Shown here in pieces: positions 26,850 through 34,644 of a stretch of DNA of 64,000 bases. A program made the position numbers and the translations under genes. The stretch's first letter is position 1; each line of letters begins with the position of its first letter. The DNA is from JBASEY01 sp049652745 (GTDB taxonomy: Bacteria; CSSED10-310). The notes below the pieces were generated by a model. It did no database searches. It was not told the origin of the DNA and worked only from the letters and a program-made list of their open reading frames with translations. Where the stretch lies: contig JBASEY010000023.1 in the NCBI GenBank assembly GCA_049652745.1, forward strand, positions 248,001-312,000. Reading direction: 5' to 3'.

Positions 26850-28612
26850 ATATGAAAATTTACGATATCAAGATCATTGAATTTGAAGAAGAACGAGCTC
26901 GTATCGAAGCTCTGGAATCCAGCTTGAAGCAAATGCCGCTTTGGCTGCCGGCAAAAGGTTTACTGGAATTGTTTGCTAGAAAAAAACAAATACTGGCTGA
27001 TACAAAGGAACGCTTTGACTTGAAACCCATAATCACGGTCACCGGCCCGACAGGCTCAGGAAAATCTACATTAATCAATGCTCTTGCCGGATCGGATACG
27101 CTTGTGGAAATGGGAAACCGACGCCCGACAACCCGCTCAATATCCATTATCAGCCGCTCATATAACGATGCCCGCCAATTGATTGAACGCATCGGAAATC
27201 GCGATATCGCCATCGCTCACCTAAAAACACAGTCATTACGGGATATAACACTCGTCGACACACCGGATACGGATAGCGGCGAGTCGGAAATACACAGACC
27301 GCTATTGGAAAAAACTCTTCAGATATCCGATATTCTTTTGTGTGTTTTTGACGCCGCAAATCCTAAACGACGTGACAATATAGTGGTTTTAGCGGATTGG
27401 GTCGCATCGTTTCCCGGAGACCAAGTTATATTGGTTCTAAATCGATGCGACAGGATTCCTGAAGAGGAACTGAAAAAATCGGTTATACCCGATTTTTTAA
27501 GCCATATATCGAAAAGTTGGATACGGCATTGCGACAGAGTTTTTTGTGTATCCGCCAGAGATGGCTTGATTGCCCCCAATTGGCCGGAAGGGGAGAAGCC
27601 TTTGCACGGTTTCAACGAGCTGGCAGAGCTTCGAACATTTCTGCAATCGATTGGAGAGGGTTCCATGATTGTAGAGAAAAGAGTTGAGCGGGCGCGCCAT
27701 ATCCGCCAAGCACTGATATCGTTGACTTCAGGCCAGGCTCATAAACACGGCTCGGAATTAAATAGCGTCCGAAAAGCTATCAATGATCTGGAACAGGACA
27801 TTGTTGAAACAGCTCTTACAGTTCTGTCCCAGCGCAAAGGAATCGATACGACCGGGATAGGCGTCCTGCTATGCAGTGCGCTGGCGCAGCGATGGTGGGG
27901 ACCAGTCGGCATTTATGTTGGTTTATGGCGCAAAACCCTGGATTTTCGTTCACCGTTTGCTTTTATACATTCCTTGAACCCTACGAAGATATTCTCAAAT
28001 GTCGTTCGTGCGATCCGTGCTGCGATCAATCCTGAAAAATTTGAGCATGAACTTATGGATGCTTATGCAGGTGAAATGAATCGAGCCGAAACTTTGGGCG
28101 CAGAACTTTTAATCGGTAAAACTTGGCCGGACATTGCAGACCAACTGATTGAAGCTGGTTTTAATCCTGAAGTCAGAGATATCGAAAAAGTATTTGATTT
28201 GCCGCCTTTGTTGAATTTTTCGCAGAATTCCTGGCGGGAAGCGTTGAACCACGAAGTTGAAAAAGCTGCTGATAAGCTGAGCCGCCAATGGTTGCAAGTA
28301 TTGCTGAACATTTGGACCTTAGCCGGTATCGGTGTCATTTTTTACCAGTTGGTTCGAGGATTCATTCATCATGCTTTTTTGCCGGGAAGCTTTCTGCTGC
28401 ACGCTGTGGTTTTGTTGATGATTCTTTGGCTGTTACCTTCTTGGCTTTTGCAATGGATGACTGTACGAGCACGTAAAAAGATATTCAAGAACGCAAAAGA
28501 ACATGCGCTTAAAAATATTCGGAACGAAACGGTTGACAGAAAAGCCGGCCACAAATCCCTGATGTTTGAAATCGAACAAGTGTTACGGCTGGCAGCGCGG
28601 TTTAGCGAGTGA
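26846..28612 (+). CDS. Large membrane GTPase B, partner of the preceding gene
   Basis: The 588-residue protein starts inside the stop of GTPase A (ATGA). It has a full set of motifs: G1 GPTGSGKST (67-75), a Thr-containing switch (RRPTTRSI), G3 DTPDTDSGE (from 138) and G4 LNRCDR (Asn199, Asp202). Residues about 340-365 are hydrophobic (GIGVLLCSALAQRWWGPVG). Two strong transmembrane helices lie near the C-terminus (about 484-503 and 512-535), followed by a basic tail (RARKKIFKNAKEHALKNI). It shares the DTPDxDxGE and RCxR signatures with GTPase A, indicating paralogy. The pair probably forms a heteromeric membrane complex; the process served is unknown. Confidence 0.75.
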   Translation: MNMKIYDIKIIEFEEERARIEALESSLKQMPLWLPAKGLLELFARKKQILADTKERFDLKPIITVTGPTGSGKSTLINALAGSDTLVEMGNRRPTTRSISIISRSYNDARQLIERIGNRDIAIAHLKTQSLRDITLVDTPDTDSGESEIHRPLLEKTLQISDILLCVFDAANPKRRDNIVVLADWVASFPGDQVILVLNRCDRIPEEELKKSVIPDFLSHISKSWIRHCDRVFCVSARDGLIAPNWPEGEKPLHGFNELAELRTFLQSIGEGSMIVEKRVERARHIRQALISLTSGQAHKHGSELNSVRKAINDLEQDIVETALTVLSQRKGIDTTGIGVLLCSALAQRWWGPVGIYVGLWRKTLDFRSPFAFIHSLNPTKIFSNVVRAIRAAINPEKFEHELMDAYAGEMNRAETLGAELLIGKTWPDIADQLIEAGFNPEVRDIEKVFDLPPLLNFSQNSWREALNHEVEKAADKLSRQWLQVLLNIWTLAGIGVIFYQLVRGFIHHAFLPGSFLLHAVVLLMILWLLPSWLLQWMTVRARKKIFKNAKEHALKNIRNETVDRKAGHKSLMFEIEQVLRLAARFSE

Positions 28613-28701
28613 TGAATTTGTGAAATACGACCTTTACCTACTCTCACATTCTTTTTTCTGGCTGCAATAAAAATGAATGATCTGTTTAAAGGTGTAATTC
28701 C

Positions 28702-28730
28702 TTGAGAATCTTGTTGAAATTGTATACATT
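28702..28730 (+). promoter_or_regulatory. Possible promoter for the acyl-CoA synthetase gene
   Basis: TTGAGA (28702-28707) is followed by TACATT (28725-28730, 17-base spacer) or TATACA (28723-28728, 15-base spacer). The 214-base gap 28613-28826 shows nothing else I can support. Confidence 0.3.
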
Positions 28731-28826
28731 TTACCATGCGGTCGAGTGACGAAATCCCCAATGTTTACGATTGAATGGTTTATTAAAAGAGAGGAATACT
28801 CTCCAACATAATAGGAGATCATATGA

Positions 28827-31520
28827 ATGGCGGTGCATAACCTGGATGGTATCTTTAAACCCCAACGCATAGCTTTGATCGGGGTCACACCAAACCCGAA
28901 AAGTGTTGGCGGATCGGTATTGAAAAATCTTGTCAGCGGCGGATTTCGCGGTGTTGTTTACCCTGTAAATCCAACAAGCGAATCTGTTTTGGGTATTCAA
29001 TGCTACCCGGATCTTGATTCCGTTCCAAGAACGCCCGATTTGGCGATAATCTGTTCTCCGGCGGAGCAAGTTCCGGACATCGTTGCACAATGCGGCGCCA
29101 AAGGCCTTAAGGGTATCATCATCATGTCGGCCGGTTTCAGGGAAATCGGAGAAACAGGTCGAGAACTTGAGTGCCGGATTCAACAAAATGCCAAGCCATA
29201 TCCCAGGATGCGCATTCTGGGCCCCAATTGCCTTGGAGTCATAGTGCCGGGAACAGGTTTGAATGCCAGTTTCGCCGGGGCTATGCCGAAATCCGGACAT
29301 GTCGCTTTTATTTCTCAATCCGGCGCGCTTTGCACATCTGTTTTAGACTGGGCGCTGGAGGGTAAAATCGGGTTTTCTTATTTTGTTTCCATCGGCAACA
29401 GTCTGGATGTCGACTTTGCTGATTTAATCGATTATTTCGGTGAAGATGAAGAAACCACCTCGATCATTTTGTATATTGAATCCATCAAAGATGCGCGAAA
29501 ATTTATGACGGCGTCGCGAGCATTTGCGCGGAGCAAACCGATTGTTGCATACAAAGCTGGCAGGTTTCCTGAATCAGCCGAGGTTGCAGCTTCACATACC
29601 GGCGCCATGGCAGCGGAGGATGCTGTTTATGACGCAGCATTTCAGCGGGCCGGCATTGTGCGGGTATTTGATTTCGGTGAAATTTTCGATTGTGCGGAAT
29701 TGGTCGGGCGGCAGAAATTACCGCATGGCCCACGGCTGGGTATCGTTACCAACGCCGGCGGTCCTGGAGTTATGGCAACTGATGCCTTGATAGCGGAATC
29801 GGGTGAATTGGCGGAACTTACTGATAAGACCATGGCGTTGTTGAATGAAAACCTTCCACCCTTTTGGTCCCACCGTAACCCAGTGGATATTCTGGGGGAT
29901 GCACCGTCTAAAAGGCTGGGGAAAGCCGCCGGCTTCGTCCTGGATGACCCAGGAGTCGACGCCCTGCTGGCTATATTGACCCCACAGTCGATGACAAATC
30001 CAACCTCAGCGGCAAAAGCTATCGTTCAACTGGCTGAAAAAACTACCAAACCCATCCTGGCGGCGTGGCTTGGAGGAGGCAGCATGCGCGAAGGCATTGA
30101 AATATTGATGCAAAACGGTATCGCGAGCTATCGAACCCCGGAACAAGCAGTACGGGCGTTTATGCTGTTGACAGCCTACAGCCGCAACCTGGAGATTTTG
30201 TACGAAACACCAAGAGACATTCCCGTCGCCTTTACTTTGGATCGCCAAACATTGAGAAAGCAGTTGAGAAAATTTATTCCGGACAACGATAACCGGATTC
30301 TGTCGGAAAACGACTCAAAACGGATCTTGTCAGCGTATGGAATACCTGTCACTGAACCCAAATTTGCTGATTCTGTTCACCGAGCTGTAGAAGTGGGTAA
30401 AGAGATAGGCTTCCCTTTGGTCATGAAAATCGAATCCCCGGATATCAGCCATAAAACCGATGCCGGAGGTGTTATTTTGAACATCCGAACACCGGATGAC
30501 ATTACAACCGCCTTCGATAAAATGATGAAAACCGTATCTTCGGCGCTTCCGAATGCTCGGATCGATGGGGTAACTCTACAAAAAATGGTCGAGCAGCAAG
30601 GTGTCGAATTGATTTTGGGTGCAAAAAAAGACCCCGTCTTCGGTACGGTTGTCATGGTCGGCCTTGGCGGCGTAGGCGCTGAACTATTCGCGGATCGAAG
30701 CCTGGGATTTCCGCCGCTGAATGAGCGTCTTGCAAGACGTATGCTCGAAACCTTGAAGGCCTGGCCGCTGCTCCGTGGTTATAGAGGAAAACCACCGGTC
30801 GATCTGGATAAACTTATCGAAATCATGATGAGACTCTCATATCTGGTCGCCGATTTTCCGGAAATCCTGGAATTGGATATCAATCCATTGCTTGCCATGG
30901 AAATGGATATGGTCGCGCTGGATGCCAGAATTCTTCTGTCACCTTCCAGCGATGTTGAAAGCACCCGACCATTTGCTCATTTGGCATTGCGGCCCTATCC
31001 CGAAGAATTTGTTCGCGACGCTGTATTGAACGACGGCACCAAAATACTGTTGCGACCCATCAGACCGGAAGATGAACCTATTTGGAAAGAACTGCTAGGA
31101 AGCTGTTCACGCGAAACCATTTATATGCGGTTTAGATATATGTTCCATTGGGAGAGTCATGATGTCGCCACGCGGTATTGTTACATCGATTATGATCGTG
31201 AAATCGCCATTATCGCCGAACATGCCGATCAGAACGGTAGAAAACTGCTCGGAGTGGGACGTTTGGTTTGCGAGCCGGGAAACGAGGTTGGTGAATATGC
31301 AGTCCTGGTTGCCGATAAATGGCAAAATAAAGGACTGGGCGGCATTCTGACCGATTTTTGCGTCGAAATAGCCAACAAATGGAATCTCAAATCGATTGTC
31401 GCTCAAACAACACCGGACAATGAAAGGATGATCACACTTTTCAGGAACCGAGATTTTTCCATCGAAACGGAATCGAGCGGCGCGCTTTTAGAAGTGACGA
31501 AACCTCTTGAACAAGATTGA
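28827..31520 (+). CDS. ADP-forming acyl-CoA synthetase fused to GNAT acetyltransferase
   Basis: The 897-residue protein has domains in this order: CoA-binding Rossmann domain (1 to about 130, IGVTPNPKSVGGSV), succinyl-CoA-ligase-like domains with the phospho-histidine in AASHTGAMA (His257), ATP-grasp (about 480-700; GFPLVMKIESPDISHKTDAG), and a C-terminal GNAT acetyltransferase (about 730-890; YAVLVADKWQNKGLGGILTD). The first three domains match NDP-forming acetyl-CoA synthetases. The whole array matches the Pat/YfiQ family, in which protein lysine acetylation is catalysed by the GNAT domain. Here His257 is retained, so real ligase activity is possible. ATG 28827 has AGGAG at 28813-28817; the ATG at 28823 is closed after five codons. 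Confidence 0.9.
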   Translation: MAVHNLDGIFKPQRIALIGVTPNPKSVGGSVLKNLVSGGFRGVVYPVNPTSESVLGIQCYPDLDSVPRTPDLAIICSPAEQVPDIVAQCGAKGLKGIIIMSAGFREIGETGRELECRIQQNAKPYPRMRILGPNCLGVIVPGTGLNASFAGAMPKSGHVAFISQSGALCTSVLDWALEGKIGFSYFVSIGNSLDVDFADLIDYFGEDEETTSIILYIESIKDARKFMTASRAFARSKPIVAYKAGRFPESAEVAASHTGAMAAEDAVYDAAFQRAGIVRVFDFGEIFDCAELVGRQKLPHGPRLGIVTNAGGPGVMATDALIAESGELAELTDKTMALLNENLPPFWSHRNPVDILGDAPSKRLGKAAGFVLDDPGVDALLAILTPQSMTNPTSAAKAIVQLAEKTTKPILAAWLGGGSMREGIEILMQNGIASYRTPEQAVRAFMLLTAYSRNLEILYETPRDIPVAFTLDRQTLRKQLRKFIPDNDNRILSENDSKRILSAYGIPVTEPKFADSVHRAVEVGKEIGFPLVMKIESPDISHKTDAGGVILNIRTPDDITTAFDKMMKTVSSALPNARIDGVTLQKMVEQQGVELILGAKKDPVFGTVVMVGLGGVGAELFADRSLGFPPLNERLARRMLETLKAWPLLRGYRGKPPVDLDKLIEIMMRLSYLVADFPEILELDINPLLAMEMDMVALDARILLSPSSDVESTRPFAHLALRPYPEEFVRDAVLNDGTKILLRPIRPEDEPIWKELLGSCSRETIYMRFRYMFHWESHDVATRYCYIDYDREIAIIAEHADQNGRKLLGVGRLVCEPGNEVGEYAVLVADKWQNKGLGGILTDFCVEIANKWNLKSIVAQTTPDNERMITLFRNRDFSIETESSGALLEVTKPLEQD

Positions 31521-31580
31521 GAAGCGGTAGCTTCGACGTAAAAAAATTAATCTCACTTCGGTAAGCCTTGAAAAAATCCC

Positions 31581-31609
31581 TTGCTTTTCTTCTTGAAGCC
31601 AATTATAAC
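31581..31609 (+). promoter_or_regulatory. Promoter of the csoR-copA copper operon
   Basis: TTGCTT (31581-31586), 17-base spacer, TATAAC (31604-31609). Transcription would start near 31616, directly at the edge of the dyad at 31618-31634. Confidence 0.5.
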
Positions 31610-31617
31610 AACGGATG

Positions 31618-31634
31618 ATACCCAGGGGGGGTAT
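31618..31634. promoter_or_regulatory. csoR operator: Likely CsoR operator
   Basis: ATACCC and GGGTAT form a perfect dyad around AGGGG, with the overall G/C-tract form known for CsoR-family operators. Its position over the predicted transcription start of csoR-copA fits repression that is lifted when Cu(I) binds the regulator. Confidence 0.65.
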
Positions 31635-31669
31635 AGTATTTGACGGCCTGTTTCAAGGAGATATCAAAA

Positions 31670-31936
31670 ATGCTGAATGCTCACGAAAAGAAAGATGTGA
31701 TGCTGAGATTGAAAAAAATTGAAGGCCAAATTCGCGGCCTTCAAAAAATGGTCGATAGGGATACCTATTGCGTCGATGTGCTCACTCAACTGGCTTCCGT
31801 TCGATCCGCCGTGACCAGTGTCAGCAAGAAAATCATGAAAAGCCACGCCAACAGTTGCGTTCTCCAGGCCGTTAAAAAGGGAAAAGATGACAGCATCGAT
31901 GAAATGCTCGATGTTATCTTCAAGTTTTCGTCATAA
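31670..31936 (+). CDS. csoR: Copper-sensing transcriptional repressor, CsoR family
   Basis: The start is ATG 31670, seated behind AAGGAG (31655-31660); a TTG at 31640 has no ribosome binding site. The 88-residue all-helical protein has LRLKKIEGQIRGLQKMVD, the DUF156/CsoR signature, and the Cu(I) ligands Cys34 (DTYCVDV), His59 and Cys63 (SHANSC), i.e. the C...H-x3-C pattern of true copper sensors as opposed to FrmR or RcnR. It would repress its own operon through the dyad at 31618. copA follows 17 bases downstream with its own GGAGG. Confidence 0.9.
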   Translation: MLNAHEKKDVMLRLKKIEGQIRGLQKMVDRDTYCVDVLTQLASVRSAVTSVSKKIMKSHANSCVLQAVKKGKDDSIDEMLDVIFKFSS

Positions 31937-31953
31937 GCCTGAATGGAGGATTT

Positions 31954-34635
31954 ATGAAAACACAAACACAATTCAACATCATTTTAGATATACAAGGAAT
32001 GTCGTGTGCATCTTGTGCTAAGAGCGTTGAAACAACACTGCTGCAAGCGCCGGGGGTACTGACGGCGTCAGTCAATGCTGTGACCGGCAAAGCCTATATC
32101 GAAGCGGACCAGGCCATCGTCAATACCGATGAACTTATCGATCGAGTTGAAAAAGCCGGCTATAAAGCGCAAATTGAAAAAGGAAAAAAAGCACATCAAA
32201 ACATGACGTTAAAGGTCACAGGCATGAGTTGTGCTTCCTGCGCAAAAAGCGTAGAAACCACTCTGTTGCAGGCGCCTGGTGTTTTGGCAGCCTCAGTCAA
32301 CCCCGTGACCGGCAAAGCCTATATCGAAGCGGACCAGGCCATCGTAAACACCGATGAACTTATCGATCGAGTTGAAAAAGCCGGCTATAAAGCGCAATTT
32401 GAACAAGAAAGTAGTGCTTCGAAGAAAGTGACCTTAAAGGTTGCAGGTATGAGTTGTGCCTCTTGTGCCGTGAATATAGAAAAAGCGTTTGCTGCGAAAG
32501 AAGGCGTCGATCAAGCGGTTGTCAATTTTGCGGCTGGAACCGTCTCGATTCAGTACAATCCGGAATTTCTGACACTGACAGATCTGAAAAACATCATCGC
32601 TCAAACCGGCTATCAAGTAATAGAGGAGAGCCTGATTAAATCGGCAGAATCGGATGAAACCAAGCTAACCCGGCAGGCCTGGAACCGAGTGATATTATCT
32701 TCGACACTTTCAATCGCTATTATGATTGCCATGCTGATAGATATGTTTGTCGCACCGGTACCAGGTTATCTATTCTGGGTGGCCCTTCTAGCTTTCCCCA
32801 ATATTTTTATTCTGGGTAGAAATGTGCATAAAACTGCAATTCGCAGCGCTCTTTCCGGCCGACCCAACATGGATGTGCTGGTTTCCATGGGCTCCGGGCT
32901 GCCTTTCCTGATCAGTTTGGGGGCCTTCTTTTTCGATATTCAAAACTTTTTTGAAATGGCCTCTTCGATCATGTCATTCCACTTGATCGGCAAATACTTG
33001 GAAACCCGGGCTAAAGGCCGGGCGTCCGATGCAATTCGAAAACTGATCGATATGAGCGCAAAAACAGCTCGCATTTTGGTCGATGGAAAGGAACTCGAGA
33101 TCGATGTATCCGGGCTTGTTTTGGGTGATATCATGTTGGTTCGACCTGGAGAAAAAATACCGACGGACGGCACAATAATCGAAGGGGAATCGACGATAGA
33201 TGAGTCTATGGCGACGGGTGAGCCGATGCCGGTCCGACGCAAAGCAGGTGATGAAGTATTAGGGGCGACTATCAACGGGCCGGGGCTGTTGAAAGTGAAG
33301 GTACAAAAAGTCGGTCATGAGACATTTCTAGCTCAAGTGATCAAATTAGTCGAGCAATGTCAGGGAACAAAAGTTCCGATCCAGGAATTCGCCGACAGAG
33401 TGACAGGATATTTTGTGCCTGCAATCCTTTTATTCGCGGTATTCGTATATTTTTCATTTCTTTTGTTTCCGGATTTTCACCGCGCTGTTATCGAATGGGG
33501 CGCCGCATTTCTACCATGGGTCAAAATGTATCCCTCTATCTGGACGCTGGCTTTTATCACCGCAACAACGGTTTTAGTCATTGCTTGTCCATGCGCTTTA
33601 GGACTTGGCACGCCTACAGCCCTCATGGTCGGCAGCGGCCTGGGCGCCCAACATGGTATATTGATCCGAAATGGTGAAGCGGTTCAGACATTGCGGGAAA
33701 CGACTGTTATCGCATTTGATAAAACCGGTACCTTGACCCAGGGTAAACCGGTAATGACGGATATCGTTGTTGTGGGGGATCTATCGGAAAACGACATGCT
33801 CCAATATGCCGCTTCATTGGAAAACGCGTCGGAACACCCGCTGGCCCGGGCGATCGTTCAAGCTGCAACTGAACGTGATCTTGCTCTAAGGCAAGTCAAT
33901 GATGTGGAAACCATCACTGGAAAAGGGATAAAAGGAACAGTTGACGGCATCCCAATCGCGATCGGAAACAATAGGATGATGGATGAGTCAGGTATTGAAT
34001 GGAAGCCGTATTCATCGCAAATGGAGCTGTTTGAAAAAGATGCCAAATCTTGTATCTACGTGGCTGTCAATGGTAAGGCAGCCGGCTTGATGGCAGTTGC
34101 CGACACACTCAAGGTCGATGCAGCCGATGCTATCGCCCAGCTAAATCAAATGGGAATTCGCACCGTCATGATTACCGGCGACAACCCGCAGAGTGCCGCT
34201 GCAATCGCTAAAAAAGCGAATGTTTTGGATGTCATAGCAGGCGTATTACCGGAAGGCAAGGTCGATGCAGTGAAAAAACTTCAAGAACAGGGCGCAATGG
34301 TCACGATGGTCGGCGATGGCATCAACGACGCACCGGCTCTGAAACAGGCCAATGTCGGCATCGCACTGGGAAGTGGAACAGACATCGCCATCGAAGCTGC
34401 TGATGTCACCATCGTACGCACCGAGCTGATGGCCGTCGTTTCGGCCATTCGCTTGTCCAGAGCAATATTCAGAAAGATACGCCAAAATTATTTCTGGGCC
34501 TGGTTTTATAATGTTGTTGCATTACCTATCGCAGCTTTGGGCTTGTTGCATCCAATGATCGGCATGGCTGCTATGTCCATGAGTTCGTTGAATATCGTTT
34601 ATAATTCGTTGCGCCTGAAAAGAGTTCCGATTTGA
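31954..34635 (+). CDS. copA: Copper-exporting P1B-type ATPase with three metal-binding domains
   Basis: The 893-residue protein has three N-terminal heavy-metal-associated domains, each with GMSCASC (Cys18/21, Cys93/96, Cys168/171). The P-type core follows, with eight predicted membrane helices, TGEP actuator, CPC in helix 6 (545-547), DKTGTLTQGKP (Asp589 phosphorylated), SEHPLARAI and GDGINDAPALKQANVGIALG. NYFWAWFYNVVALP and MSMSSLNIVYNSLRLKR, in helices 7 and 8, are typical of Cu(I) pumps. It exports Cu(I) from the cytoplasm. Domains 1 and 2 are nearly identical copies, with an odd pattern of silent changes (see repeat). It converges on the beta-helix gene, 9 bases away. Confidence 0.95.
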   Translation: MKTQTQFNIILDIQGMSCASCAKSVETTLLQAPGVLTASVNAVTGKAYIEADQAIVNTDELIDRVEKAGYKAQIEKGKKAHQNMTLKVTGMSCASCAKSVETTLLQAPGVLAASVNPVTGKAYIEADQAIVNTDELIDRVEKAGYKAQFEQESSASKKVTLKVAGMSCASCAVNIEKAFAAKEGVDQAVVNFAAGTVSIQYNPEFLTLTDLKNIIAQTGYQVIEESLIKSAESDETKLTRQAWNRVILSSTLSIAIMIAMLIDMFVAPVPGYLFWVALLAFPNIFILGRNVHKTAIRSALSGRPNMDVLVSMGSGLPFLISLGAFFFDIQNFFEMASSIMSFHLIGKYLETRAKGRASDAIRKLIDMSAKTARILVDGKELEIDVSGLVLGDIMLVRPGEKIPTDGTIIEGESTIDESMATGEPMPVRRKAGDEVLGATINGPGLLKVKVQKVGHETFLAQVIKLVEQCQGTKVPIQEFADRVTGYFVPAILLFAVFVYFSFLLFPDFHRAVIEWGAAFLPWVKMYPSIWTLAFITATTVLVIACPCALGLGTPTALMVGSGLGAQHGILIRNGEAVQTLRETTVIAFDKTGTLTQGKPVMTDIVVVGDLSENDMLQYAASLENASEHPLARAIVQAATERDLALRQVNDVETITGKGIKGTVDGIPIAIGNNRMMDESGIEWKPYSSQMELFEKDAKSCIYVAVNGKAAGLMAVADTLKVDAADAIAQLNQMGIRTVMITGDNPQSAAAIAKKANVLDVIAGVLPEGKVDAVKKLQEQGAMVTMVGDGINDAPALKQANVGIALGSGTDIAIEAADVTIVRTELMAVVSAIRLSRAIFRKIRQNYFWAWFYNVVALPIAALGLLHPMIGMAAMSMSSLNIVYNSLRLKRVPI
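31996..32397 (+). repeat. Tandem duplicated HMA domain in copA with patchy divergence
   Basis: Two copies with a 225-base period. The first 84 bases of each (31996-32079, 32221-32304) differ in 20 of 28 codons, almost all silently. The following 93 bases (32080-32172, 32305-32397) differ at only two codons, both silent. The boundary is abrupt, which points to gene conversion or recombination limited to the second half. Confidence 0.85.
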
Positions 34636-34644
34636 TACAGCGAA

